Source: Trifolium pratense
Lineage: Eukaryota > Streptophyta > Magnoliopsida > Fabales > Fabaceae
Assembly (NCBI RefSeq): GCF_020283565.1
Contig: NC_060065.1
Coordinates: 42,334,409 to 42,398,408, forward strand
DNA: 64,000 nucleotides
Direction of reading: 5' to 3'
The position numbers were made by a program, and so were the translations under genes. The notes beneath the pieces were generated by a model. That model ran no database searches, had not been told where the DNA came from, and saw nothing but the letters and a program-made list of their open reading frames with translations. How positions within the stretch are numbered: position 1 is the first letter of the stretch; every line of letters starts with the position of its first letter. Shown piece after piece: positions 37,578-48,139 of this stretch.

Positions 37578-37872
37578 ATGAACATGATGCTCAAGAATGG
37601 TATGTTTCTTTTTTTTTTTTTTTGGTACAATGTTTCTTCTTATTTATTTTCTCCCTTTTGCTATTTTTTTATTGTGATCAACGATTGCAAATTTCGAATT
37701 TGAATTGGGTTTGAGTGTTGGAATAATTTAAGTTTATTTCTTAAAATTACAGTGTTTTAATTTGGGTTCTTTTTGTGTTTAGGGTTTCATTATTAATTTG
37801 CAAATTGGGAGATTTTTATTGTACAAAAAAGTGGGGGGTTTTATTGGTGAATTTCTAGGTTTGCAAAAATGA
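37578..37872 (+). promoter_or_regulatory. Predicted split uORF of VQ gene 1, overlapping the main start as ATGA
   Basis: If the leader intron 37600-37858 (AATG^GTATG ... TTTCTAG^GTTTG) is removed, an upstream ATG at 37578 encodes MNMMLKNGLQK. It stops at TGA 37870-37872, overlapping the main ATG 37869-37871. The same arrangement is kept in the second VQ copy. The intron is predicted from splice consensus only. Confidence 0.45.
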
Positions 37873-38795
37873 AGAACTTGGAAAAGCAAAATGTGAATTT
37901 GGTTGTAAACAAATTAGGGAAGAACATAAAAAAGAATAATTTACAACATACAATTCATGTTCACAACAATATTATACTTAGAAATAGATATCCTTATCCC
38001 CATCCAAAAGAAATTCACTATGTTGACAAAGATGATTTCAAGGGTTTTGTTCAATACATGACTACTGGAACAAAAATCAATCATTCAAAACCTCTAGTTG
38101 AGAATACAAGGTTGCAGAAAAATAGGCTTCCATCATTGCCCATAGTGAGGCCACAGGTTCCAATTCAGCTTCCAGCTCGGGCGCCAATAGCTCCACCATT
38201 GTCCATAGTGAGGCCACAGGTTCCAATTCAAGTTCCAGCTTGGGCGCCAATAGCTCCTCCATTAGCTTCAAAGAATGCACTGCCTACATATCCTTTACAG
38301 CCTGATTCAGAACCTTCTTTTGCTGAAAATTCACAGACCAGTGTTGTGGAATCTTCGACTTCTGCTTTCTTGAGAAATTTCAAAGACTCGATGATGGAAT
38401 TTGGTAATTCAAGTGGTAACCAGTTAAATCCTCTCGCATGTCAAACCCAAGTGGTTAACAATATTGAGCCTTATCAACTTTCGTCTTCTTTGTCTCCTGG
38501 TCCTGTATTGCCTATGTTTGCTACCAACCAAAATTTGCCTATGAATAATGGTAACCAATCTGTGAATGATTTCTCTTCCCCACAAACAAATGGTCCTCAA
38601 TCACCAACTTCTGAATTTCTCATACCATGGCCAACAAGTAACATGAATTTGGTATCCCATCAATTGCCTTATAGCCCTCTATTGTCACCAAGCCTTTTTT
38701 CTTCGCCATCATCGCCTGAATTCCCTTTCCAACCATATCTACAAAATAATGGAATTTCATGCTCTTATCCCGAGTCTCCACAGCTTTCTACATGA
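37869..38795 (+). CDS. VQ-motif protein 1 (WRKY-interacting type), single coding exon
   Basis: 308 residues, Pro/Ser/Asn-rich and basic at the N-terminus. The VQ motif is FKGFVQYMTTG at residues 57-67; the usual form is FxxxVQxhTG, and here an extra residue lies between Thr and Gly. VQ proteins are small plant nuclear or plastid cofactors that bind WRKY factors or MAP kinases. A 21-residue Pro-rich unit (IVRPQVPIQLPARAPIAPPL and a close copy) is repeated in tandem at about residues 92-133. Compared with gene 2, a small change near the end gives a different, shorter C-terminus. No coding intron, as is usual for the family. Specific partner unknown. Confidence 0.82.
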   Translation: MKNLEKQNVNLVVNKLGKNIKKNNLQHTIHVHNNIILRNRYPYPHPKEIHYVDKDDFKGFVQYMTTGTKINHSKPLVENTRLQKNRLPSLPIVRPQVPIQLPARAPIAPPLSIVRPQVPIQVPAWAPIAPPLASKNALPTYPLQPDSEPSFAENSQTSVVESSTSAFLRNFKDSMMEFGNSSGNQLNPLACQTQVVNNIEPYQLSSSLSPGPVLPMFATNQNLPMNNGNQSVNDFSSPQTNGPQSPTSEFLIPWPTSNMNLVSHQLPYSPLLSPSLFSSPSSPEFPFQPYLQNNGISCSYPESPQLST

Positions 38796-39636
38796 AATTT
38801 TCCCTTCTAAAGTTCGAAGAAGCCAAATGATCAATAGTCTTCTTGTTTTAAAAATATCTTAGTTGTGTTGATCTTAGTTCACAATTTAAGAGTATTTTTG
38901 TTTTGTTATGTGTAAAGATACTCTTTTGTAATAAAAATATCTAATGGATTTCATTTCAAAATGCATTGAAGTGTTGATCTTATTCGGCAAGATGATATTA
39001 CAATGGAAGATATTATGTACTCCTATTTATTTAACATTTTATTTTCTATTTTATTAATGGTGTAATTCCTAAAGACAACTTAAGAGTGGGTCAGGTGGGG
39101 TGGGGGTGGCGGGAGGGGTGAATTAAGGTTGTATGATTTTTGTGAGTTTCTTGTAATATTTAATTTTATGGAAGCGAGGTTATGAATTGTTATGGAAGAA
39201 AGTAAGGAAAGAAAAATGACACAAATTTTTTTATATTGGCTTCCCTTCTGATCTAAGGGTACATTCAGTCTCTCTGACTCCTTCAGAGAATTTCATTATG
39301 TTGAAAATTCTTGTTATAAGATAGGTTCACCTCAAAGTTTTCCTAACAATCTTCCTATACAAACAAGATATCATCTCACTATCTTTAACTAGCCCCCAAA
39401 TCAGATTAAACTGATGGTTAAAACAAAAAAATAACACCAAACAATGATGAGAATTTTACAAACAAATAATGAAGAAATATTATATAGCTGTTATCAAGTC
39501 AATATCACTAATGCCACCAAAAAAAAAAAAAGATATTTCCTTTAACAGTTGTATATGACTTAGTGCTCACAAACATCTCATGCTTCATTGAGGGATCCAC
39601 TTTTAGTTGTGTTGATCTTAGATCACAATTTAAGAG

Positions 39637-39789
39637 TTTTTTTTCTTTCACCACCAGTTTAATCTTGTTCGGAGTTCGGTTATGACATCAAGTAGTTCCA
39701 GCCCCCTCTCGATCGCAGTTGCGGGAATCGAACCATGGTCTTTCCAACCAAGTTCAGCATCAATCACCACTAAACCAACTAACAATCGG
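39637..39789 (-). mobile_element. tRNA-derived SINE, copy in segment 1
   Basis: On the minus strand: A-box-like GTTGGTTTAGTGGTG, then a perfect B-box GGTTCGATTCC, then a body ending in GGTGGTGAAAG and poly-A (poly-T at 39637). Flanks read ATTTAAGAGT and ATTTAAAAGT, a likely target duplication of about 10 bp. The same SINE is at the matching place in segment 2. Confidence 0.72.
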
Positions 39790-40361
39790 ATTTAAAAGTA
39801 TTTTTGTTTTGTTATGTAGAGATGCTCTTTTGTAATAAAAATACCTAATGGATTTCATTTGAAAATGCATTGATTTCTTTTTATGTTTTTTTTACAATAG
39901 ATGGTCAATATTTTTAAGTATTGATCATATTTGGCAAGTGATATTATGTATTTCTTTAACATTTAATTTCCTATTCTATTAATGGCTATTTTGGAAGAAT
40001 GTTTTTGTTGACATGAATTGAGACAAAAAATTAAAAACGAAGAAACATGATAACTTTTGTACCAAATTTGAGTGAATTAACTAGTTTTGATTTTTTTCTA
40101 AAAGTCGGTATCCCTATTTTGTTTTTTTTTTTTAAACCAGTTTTGATTTGGTTTATGTATTTTTAATTAGTAAAAGGAATAAGCATATTTAGCCATTAAT
40201 TCCCTTTATGCATTTGATTTTTATTTTGGTTTATGCAATTCATTTCAAATAACATCATGAAATCCATGAATTACACAAAGCGTAATCGATAAAAGCTGAT
40301 TACCAACTCATGGATTAACTTAAAATCAGAAATTTAGGAATCTGTTTGTTCAACTCAGGGA

Positions 40362-40919
40362 TAGGGATGGCAATGGGCGCCCATGGGTGCGGGTTTGATA
40401 ATTACCAAACTCACACCCGAAATCATCACCCAAACCCAAACTCAAACCCAAGGCTGTTCGGGTGGCAAAACAACACCCACGCCCACACCCATTGGGTTCG
40501 GGTTTTTTCCACCCAAACCCAAACCCGCAACACATTTGAAAATAATTTGCAAATTTAAGAAAATTAAATTCCAACATAGACTTTGAATTAAATTACAACT
40601 AAAATCAAGGTCTTCCAAGGAAATTCAAACATAGACTTTCAAGAAATTACAACATAGACTTTCAAGAAATTAAATTACAACTAAAATTTAAGGTCTTCCA
40701 AGGAAATTGAGGGGAACTATGAGGGTAATTAGGTAATTATAAAATATTTCGGGTGGGTGTATGGGTTTCGGGTGTGGGTTTGACCGATACCAAACCCACA
40801 CCCATATTATCGGGTGTCACCCGAACCCAAACCCAAACCCAGTCAAATCGGGTTTCGCCCGTTGACTTGGGTTTGGGTTCGGGTGGGTCTCTCGGGTTTG
40901 GGTTTTTTTGCCATCCCTA
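40362..40919. mobile_element. hAT-type non-autonomous element rich in GGGTTT/GGGTTC runs
   Basis: Termini TAGGGATGGCAA and TTGCCATCCCTA are perfect 12-bp inverted repeats. The 8-bp flanks CTCAGGGA (40354-40361) and CTCACGGA (40920-40927) match at 7 of 8, the hAT target size. Both subterminal regions are packed with telomere-like ACCCAAACCC / GGGTTTGGG runs that can pair with each other or form G-quadruplexes. No transposase. ORFs here are composition artefacts. Confidence 0.78.
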
Positions 40920-40927
40920 CTCACGGA

Positions 40928-41944
40928 TGCATCGGTGCAAGTTCAACTTTGTAGTCATAAGGGATCACTTTGTAGTTGATCCAGTACAAAGTGTTATAAA
41001 ATCAAAAGTGTTGATCTTAATTAAAAAGTGTTAGTGTGTTACATTAAATTAGACTAGGTTTTGCAAATTGTATCTATTGAAAAATTTATAGATTTTTAAA
41101 GTACATAGATTTTTTTGACTTTTAAAGTACATAATTATCGCTCTTCAATAACTAGATACATATTAAATTTTCTTGTTTCTATATCAATTTTTACATTCAT
41201 CAGTTTTATCTAGACATTTCAAATCAAATGATGATCACACAATTTTCATTCAAATATTATAGATATATTTTTTTATTGTATATTTTATATCTTGCAGATT
41301 TCTTATGTTTTATTTTTATATAATGGAAATAAAAATGGCCAAAGGTGAACTCTCATCATTTTTAGTAATATTAAAAATTACTTGGTAGGATGGAGTTCGA
41401 TTATTGGTTTGGGCATGTAGCTAGGCATGACAACTGGGCGGAGCGGAAAAAAACTTATAAAGTCCGGGTATCCTATATCTGTCCCAATTCCTAACAATGA
41501 AAAGTAGAATTCTAAACTCATACCATATGGTGTTCTGGTATCCCCATGAGTATCGATATCCCCGCCAAGCCACCACACTCCCACAAAAACTTGAGTGACA
41601 TTTTGGTATTTTTCTAAGAAAAAGTTAAAAGCGCAAATCTATTTTGGCAAGCTTAGGTTCTCCAAGGTTGAAAGTTCTCAAAAGAGGGTGAGTATGGTAG
41701 TTTAAAGGCTTTCTTTGGTTGTCGTGGATTTCTTTCAAGACTTATTGAATGAAATTAAAGATGTGTGTGCACTAAACTCTCACTCCATAATACACTTTGT
41801 ATTGATTTTCCTTTTTCAGTATGCACTCGTTAGCATGAACCTATGATTTACCTTGTCTGTTACATAGAGAGTAGACTTGCAGAACGTTTTTCCCTCAGAT
41901 CAGAGAAATGCTATCTTATATTATGTTTATGCTGTTTTGTACAG
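40928..41944. other. Gene-free stretch between VQ segments
   Basis: AT-rich. The stretch 41420-41590 (GGGTATCC, GGTATCCCCATGAGTATCGA) looks like part of another hAT-type GGGTAT element, but I find no paired ends. No gene. Confidence 0.35.
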
Positions 41945-42001
41945 TATGTGCCCCATGCAGAGGATTCGGTTCTTGGAATGGTCGTCGACTCCAGATCAGA
42001 T
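41945..42001 (+). pseudogene. Isolated exon resembling exosome component RRP40
   Basis: 57 bp with intact flanking splice signals (ACAG^ and ^GTAAG) encode YVPHAEDSVLGMVVDSRSD, very like the N-terminal exon of plant exosome subunit RRP40. I see no neighbouring exons on either side, so it is a gene fragment, possibly carried by a transposon. Confidence 0.45.
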
Positions 42002-42636
42002 GTAAGAAAGTTTATATTATGACATTAACAATTATCATGGCTAGCTGTTGATGGATCTGGGAAGACATTAATGAATTAGGTGTTCGTAAATGTTATACCA
42101 AGGATAAGAAGATTGAGGTTAAAACTTGTGCCTTTGAGTAGTATGTTATTGTCAAAAACAAAGATTGACACCAGTTATGCACCTTCAATTCAAGTCATGA
42201 AGGAAGATACAAACGATGATAACTAGTCACAAGCAGTTAGTGCCAGCTCACGACAGTTAGCAACTGTTATTCAGTTAGTTAGAGCTCTTACTTGTACTAT
42301 AAGTAATCATTGTGTGAATAATGCAAGGGAAATTTACTCTTTGCTTCTTATCTTCTATGCTTTTCCTATGATACGAGAAATTGTATGTTATTTGTAGGCT
42401 TCTCAGTTCACCTACATGTCTAGTACTTGATACTTTAGGGAAGAAACTCTCTTTCGAGATAGCAAAGTACAATACACAATCAGGACACAAATCAGGACTT
42501 GCCAAAATACAGAAGTAGCACAAGGCACAACAAAAGAAAACCAAAGAGCAGTGTTTCTTGAGTACAAAAAACTAAAGTGATAGCTTGTAGAATGGTGGCC
42601 AACCTCTGAGAACTTAATATATATATATATAAAAAA

Positions 42637-42660
42637 ATAATAATAATAATAATAATAATA
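42637..42660. repeat. (TAA)n microsatellite
   Basis: About eight ATA/TAA units following an (AT)n and poly-A run. Confidence 0.8.
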
Positions 42661-43693
42661 AAAAGAAAAGAGAAAGAGATATAAAGGAGGGGAGAATAAA
42701 CAAAGCTTCCCCAAGATTTGTATAAAAGTAATTAAATATTTGAATTTTCGTATTGAATTGTGTAACTTAATTAATCCATAAAACTACGAATAGACAGCCG
42801 GAGTTGGTAACAGTTTAATTTGTATGAAATAGTTTCAAGTAAGATTCAGATACAGTTTCAAAAACGCAAATTGCAACATTAAAATCACACACAATACAGC
42901 TGAAGTTGTCATGTCTAGTCCCCATATATTTTGCATTTCATAGTTTGTGAACCATCATAGCCTAAAAATATATAATTTAAATTTATTTATAAACATTTAA
43001 TAAAATATATTAAGTACTTATATTATACTTTTATTCATTAAACTTAATTCAACCACCCCTCCTTTTTTTTTTGGTCAAATTTACACTCTCTAGAACTTAA
43101 TATAAGGAAAATTAAAAAATTTAGTCAAACTATTTTTAGATAATAAAATAAATTAAAAAACAAAGTAAACAGTAAAAAATAATAAATATGTAAAATATTA
43201 ATCCATTTTTTGACCAATTATTAATTCTTATAAGTTATTATTTGACTGATTTAATGATATATTAATATAGTAATCATTTTTAAATAAAAAAAGTAATCAT
43301 TTTTATTTTTTTACTGAAAAAAAAAGTAATCACGAACTTTTAACCAACCATATTAAACTTTTTGTCATAGTATATAACATGATAATTTTAATATTGTTAC
43401 AATTATTTGCCTTTACAATGAGGGCTCACGTTTTACGCACGAATATCCTGGTTAAATAAAAAAAATATTTTATCTAAGGTATCCTTCAAATTTCAATTTT
43501 CATCGTCATTGCTGACTCAGCTGATATATCTTATACAGCGTCATATTTTTTTTTTTTTTTCACTTATGTCATTTTTCCTTGATTTCTGTAATATCCTTCA
43601 AAGTCTTCATAGACACTCGAGTTAAGTTTCAAGCTTTTTCTCAATTTCTCTTTTATTTTTTGAGATGTTCTTTGTTCTTTGACTAGTGGGTAC

Positions 43694-43961
43694 ATGAACA
43701 TGATGCTCAAGAATGGTATGTTTCTTCTTATTTATTTTCTCCCTTTTGCTATTTTTTTATTGTGATCAACGATTGCAAATTTCGAATTTGAATTGGGTTT
43801 GAGTGTTGGAATAATTTAAGTTTATTTCTTAAAATTAAAGTGTTTTAATTTGGGTTCTTTTTGTGTTTAGGGTTTCATTATTAATTTGCAAATTGGGAGA
43901 TTTTTATTGTACAAAAAAGTGGGGGATTTTTATTGGTGAATTTCTAGGTTTTCAAAAATGA
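43694..43961 (+). promoter_or_regulatory. Predicted split uORF of VQ gene 2, ATGA overlap conserved
   Basis: Removing a predicted leader intron 43716-43947 joins ATG 43694 to GTTTTCAAAAATGA, encoding MNMMLKNGFQK. Its TGA (43959-43961) overlaps the main ATG (43958-43960). One residue differs from gene 1. Confidence 0.45.
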
Positions 43962-44956
43962 AGAACATGGAAAAGCAAAATGTGAATTTGGTTGTAAACA
44001 AATCAGGGAAGAACATGAAAAAGAATCATTTGGAAAAGCAAAATGTGAATTTGGTTGTAAACAAATTAGGGAAGAACATGAAAAAGAATCATTTACAACA
44101 TACAATTCATGTTCGCAACAATATTATACTTAGAAATAGATATCCTTATCCCCATCCAGAAGAATTTCACTTTGTTCACAAAGATGATTTCAAGGATTTT
44201 GTTCAACACATGACTAGTGGAACAAAAGTCAATCATTCAAAACCTCTAGTTGAGAATACAAGGTTGCAGAAAAATAGGCCTCAATCATTGTCCATAGTGA
44301 GGCCACAAGTTCCAGTCCAGGTTCCAGCTTGGGCGCCAGTAGCTCCACCATTGTCCATAATGAGGCCACATGTTCCAGTTCAGGTTCCATCTTTGGCGCC
44401 AATAGCTCCTCCATTAGCTTCAAAGAATGCACTGCCTACATATCCTTTGCAGCCTGATTCAGAACCTTCTTTTGCTGAAAATTCACAGACCAGTGTTGTG
44501 GAATCTTCGACTTCTGCTTTCTTGAGAAATTTCAAAGACTCGATGATGGAATTTGGTAATTCAAGTGGTAACCAGTTAAATCCTCTCGCATGTCAAACCC
44601 AAGTGGTTAACAATATTGAGCCTTATCAACTTTCGTCTTCTTTGTCTCTTGGTCCTGTATTGCCTATGATTGCTACCAACCAAAATTTGCCTATGAATAA
44701 TGGTAACCAATCTATGAATGATTTCTCTTCCCCACAAACAAATGGTCCTCAATCACCAAGTTCTGAATTTTCCATACCATGGCCAACAAGTAACATGAAT
44801 TTGGTATCCCCTCAATCGCCTTATAGCCCTCTATTGTCACCAAGCCTTTTTTCGCCACCATCACCTGAATTCCCTTTCCAACCATATCTACAAAATAATG
44901 GAATTTCAAGCTCTTATCCCGGGTCTCCAGTTTCTACAGAAAATTTTCCTTTCTAA
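43958..44956 (+). CDS. VQ-motif protein 2, tandem paralogue
   Basis: 332 residues. VQ motif FKDFVQHMTSG at residues 78-88. Compared with gene 1 it has an N-terminal duplication of about 24 residues (EKQNVNLVVNKxGKNMKKNH appears twice). It also has the same tandem Pro-rich unit (VRPQVPVQVPAWAPVAPPL / MRPHVPVQVPSLAPIAPPL) and a different end (STENFPF). The long Ser/Pro/Asn-rich C-terminal half is nearly identical in the two. Both look intact, so both may be expressed; likely nuclear WRKY cofactors by family. Confidence 0.82.
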   Translation: MKNMEKQNVNLVVNKSGKNMKKNHLEKQNVNLVVNKLGKNMKKNHLQHTIHVRNNIILRNRYPYPHPEEFHFVHKDDFKDFVQHMTSGTKVNHSKPLVENTRLQKNRPQSLSIVRPQVPVQVPAWAPVAPPLSIMRPHVPVQVPSLAPIAPPLASKNALPTYPLQPDSEPSFAENSQTSVVESSTSAFLRNFKDSMMEFGNSSGNQLNPLACQTQVVNNIEPYQLSSSLSLGPVLPMIATNQNLPMNNGNQSMNDFSSPQTNGPQSPSSEFSIPWPTSNMNLVSPQSPYSPLLSPSLFSPPSPEFPFQPYLQNNGISSSYPGSPVSTENFPF

Positions 44957-45809
44957 AGTTCGAAGAAGCCAAATGATCAATAGCCTTCTCATGCTTCATT
45001 GAGGGATTCCGTTTAATTATGTTTATCTTAGTTCAGTATTTAAGAGTATTTTTGTTTTGTTATGTAGAGATACTCTTTTGAAATAAAAATATCTAATGGA
45101 TTTCATTTCAAAATGCATTGAAGTGTTGATCTTATTCGGCAAGATGATATTACAATGATATTATGTATTTATTTAACATTTTATTTCTTATTTTATTAAT
45201 GGTGTAATTCCTAAAGACAACCTAAGAGTGGGTGGGGTGGGGGTGGGGGTGGGGTGGGGTGGGGTGAATTAAGATTGTATGATTTTTTTGACTTTCTTGT
45301 AATATTTAATTTTATGGAAGCGAGGTTATGAATTGTTATGGAAGTTTAAAACTAGTGCACAAAATTAAAGAGAGTATGGAAAGAAAAATGACACAAATTT
45401 TTTTATATTTGTTCCCATTCTGATTTAAGGATAAATTCAGTCTCTCTGACTGCTTCAGAGAATTTTACTATGTTAATTTTTTTGTTATAAGAGAGTCTCT
45501 CCCCATAGTTTCCCTAACAACCTTCCTATACAAACAAGATATCATCTCATTATCTTTAACTGACCCCCAAATCAGATTATACTCATGATGAAGGCAAAAA
45601 AAAATCCTATCAAACAATGATGAGAATTTTACAAACAAACAATGAAGAAATATTGTATGGCCGTAATCAAGTCAATATCACTAATACCTACCAAAAAAAT
45701 AAATCAATATTACTTTAACGATTGTATATGACTTAGTGCTCAGAAACTTCTCATGCTTCATTAAGCGATCCCTTTTTAGTTGTGTTGATCTTAGATCACA
45801 ATTTAAGAG

Positions 45810-45972
45810 TTTTTTTTTTTTTTTTTACTTTCACCACCAGTTTAATCTGGTTCGGAGTTTAGTTCTGACATCAAGTGGTTCCAGCCTCTTCCCGATCGCA
45901 GTCATGGGGATCGAACCGTGGTCTCTCATACCAAGTTCAGCACCAATCACCACAAAACCAACAAACGATTGG
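45810..45972 (-). mobile_element. tRNA-derived SINE, copy in segment 2
   Basis: Same element and position as 39637-39789. Minus-strand B-box GGTTCGATCCC, A-box-like GGTTTTGTGGTGATTGG, poly-A tail (poly-T at 45810-45826). It shows that the SINE was present before the segment duplicated. Confidence 0.72.
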
Positions 45973-46272
45973 TCAAAATGCATTGATTTCTTTTTATGTT
46001 TTTTGTACTATACATGGCCAATATTTTTAAGTATTGATCATATTTGGCAAGTGATATTACAATGGAAGATTTTTTGTATTTCTTTAACATTTTATTTTCT
46101 ATTTTATTAATGGCTGTTTTGGAAGAATTTTTTTGTTGACATGAATTGAGACAAAAAAATAAAAACGAAGAAACATGATAACTTTTGTACCAAATTTGAG
46201 TGAATTAACTAGTTTTGATTTTTTTCTAAAACTCGGTATCCCTATTTTTTTTTTTTAAACCAGTTTTGATTT

Positions 46273-46852
46273 TATCTCGTAGTTTTGTGTGAAAAAACAT
46301 TTGTAAACTATTTATCTTGTACATTTTTCTTTTTTATTATCTGCATCTCTATTATATTATCTCTATCTCTATTATATACATAGTGAGATTCCCACGAAGC
46401 TCTCTCGTGCATTCTCATATAAATTGCTTATGTGTCATTTAATTAAAAATATTGTTTACGTGACATTAAATTGAATCTTCTGTAACCCATTATTTATAAA
46501 AAGGATCTCGTATCTCACTTATTTGTTTGATTAATTGTTGGATTTTGGATATATACAAATTAATCCGTAAAAAAAACAATTAAATTAATCGGATATATAC
46601 ATGCTTTAATCGGATATTAATTAATTGGATATATACAAGCTTATACAAATTTATGTTCTATTATATATACGGAATTCATTCATTGTGTAGCCTCGGTGCA
46701 CACCACAATTTTTAAATTTATTCCTTATAATCGTGCTTCAAAATCCGTTTCTCCTATTTTTCTATAATTTATGGTTTTGTGCTTATCTTTATTTGTTTTT
46801 GTTGGGTTTTTGTATGATTGGCTACATTTTGCAAAAACATATCTTAGCCAAG
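46273..46852. other. Gene-free stretch
   Basis: AT-rich, no recognised gene or element ends. Confidence 0.35.
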
Positions 46853-47189
46853 TGTTGAGACAAATGTGCTGACTCCAAGTGTTGTGACAAATGTTGTTAC
46901 ACTTTGGAACAACACCTGACTCTGTTCTGCGCGTGCCAGCTAGATGTTATTATTTTCTACTCAATCTTTTGAAGATCTGTTTGAAGAATTGTTTCAAGGT
47001 TTCTTACAGAGGAAGGCGCACGTGTTTAATGTGTTTCATGAGGCAGCCAAACCCTAGTTTTATTTTCCAAAGGAATTATATTTTTGGAAAATATATTTTT
47101 GCGTTTTCAAAAATATAACTATTGTTTTCAAAAATATATCATTGCTGCCGCAATTCTATAAGCCCTAATTTTGTCTTGAAGCCCAAGTC
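46853..47189 (+). mobile_element. Copia-like LTR sequence, left part (split by CACTA)
   Basis: TGTTGAGACAAATGTGCTGA...GTTACACTTTGGAACAACACC resembles the start of a plant Copia LTR. It runs to the GTC target of the CACTA element and continues at 50694. Borders are uncertain. Confidence 0.4.
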
Positions 47190-48009
47190 CACTAGTAAAA
47201 ATATGACATATTACTTAAGAAGTTTACATCTGTGGAACATATGTCAGATGTAATAAGCTATATGGAGTAGGGTTTTCATCTGGTTTCAATATCCACAGAA
47301 GTGAAAAATACATAGACACAACTTTTTACATCTGGTCATAATATAACCAGAAGCAAAGCTGAATGCGGTGGCAATCCTGTAATTATGGTGAGAATTGTGT
47401 AACTCGCAGTACTATCATGATCTCACTCATCTCTCTCACGCACTGCTCACTCGATTTCTCTCACTTCTCACTCGAACCCTAGCGGCCTTATCTCTCTCAC
47501 GATCGATCTCGTCTTCTCTCTCACTAATCTCACTCGAACTCGGCGGCGTCATCTCTCTCACCGACCTCACGTACTCGCTCATCTTTGTCGTCTCTCTGTC
47601 TCACTGAAACACGAATTGATGGCTGAATCGGAAATTCCAAAACCCAGTGAAACATGAATTGAAGGTTGAAGCACTCATATCTGTCTTCTCTCTCGTTTCA
47701 TCTTCTCTAGCCCTAAACCCAGAGAAAAGGTCAAACCCTAATTTACTCATGGTTTTTTTGAGTTAATTACTTTGTTTGGTTTTTGATTTCAATGGTATTG
47801 AGGAGTGATATATTATGAATTATGAATAATTTTTTGTTTGATTATGAATAATTTTTTTAGTTGGGTTTTTGAATTTAGTGGTATTGTGTTCAAATTAGCT
47901 TCAATTTTATGGTTTTCATAATTAAATTAGGTCATTTGAGTGATTCAGTTTGTGTTCAACTTATTGTTCAATTGTTTTACTCTATAATCCTCTTATTGAT
48001 AGTGTGTAT

Positions 48010-48139
48010 GGAAAACATGGAAGATCAATCCCTTGAATCTACAGTTTTTATTCAGGAGGAAAATCATAATCACATGGCTGTATTTAAATTGCAGAAAGCA
48101 TACAAGAGTTTTCGCACACGAAGAAAGCTACCTGAGTAA
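48010..48139 (+). pseudogene. IQM-family calmodulin-binding gene fragment inside the CACTA element
   Basis: The frame MENMEDQSLESTVF...AVFKLQKAYKSFRTRRKL matches the N-terminal IQ-motif exon of plant IQM proteins (KLQKxYKSFRTRRKLADCA). It then hits PE-stop where the conserved DCAVxVEELWWK should follow. The CT-rich text upstream (47405-47600) looks like a captured 5' UTR. Truncated, so not a functional IQM. Confidence 0.6.

Larger units (their letters stand above)
36855..40153 (+). repeat. Segmental duplication, copy 1 (VQ gene 1)
   Basis: About 3.3 kb that matches 42962-46272 in the same orientation, from AACATTTAATAAAATATATT at the left to TAAACCAGTTTTGATTT at the right. It includes the promoter, VQ gene, 3' flank and an embedded SINE. 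Differences are scattered substitutions and small indels. Confidence 0.85.
42962..46272 (+). repeat. Segmental duplication, copy 2 (VQ gene 2)
   Basis: Direct-orientation match of 36855-40153, offset about 6.1 kb. Contains its own promoter, VQ gene, 3' flank and SINE. The W-box duplication and the hAT element of copy 1's surroundings are not included. Confidence 0.85.

Noticed and set aside
40350..40586. Three overlapping ORFs rich in Thr-Gln, Pro-Asn or Gly
   Set aside because: Created by the ACCCAAACCC/GGGTTTGGG arrays of the hAT-type element.
46891..47607. ORFs of 70-75 codons (including a Ser/Leu-rich frame at 47395)
   Set aside because: They cross Copia-like LTR and CACTA sequence; the Ser/Leu-rich one is a CT-rich leader read as protein.
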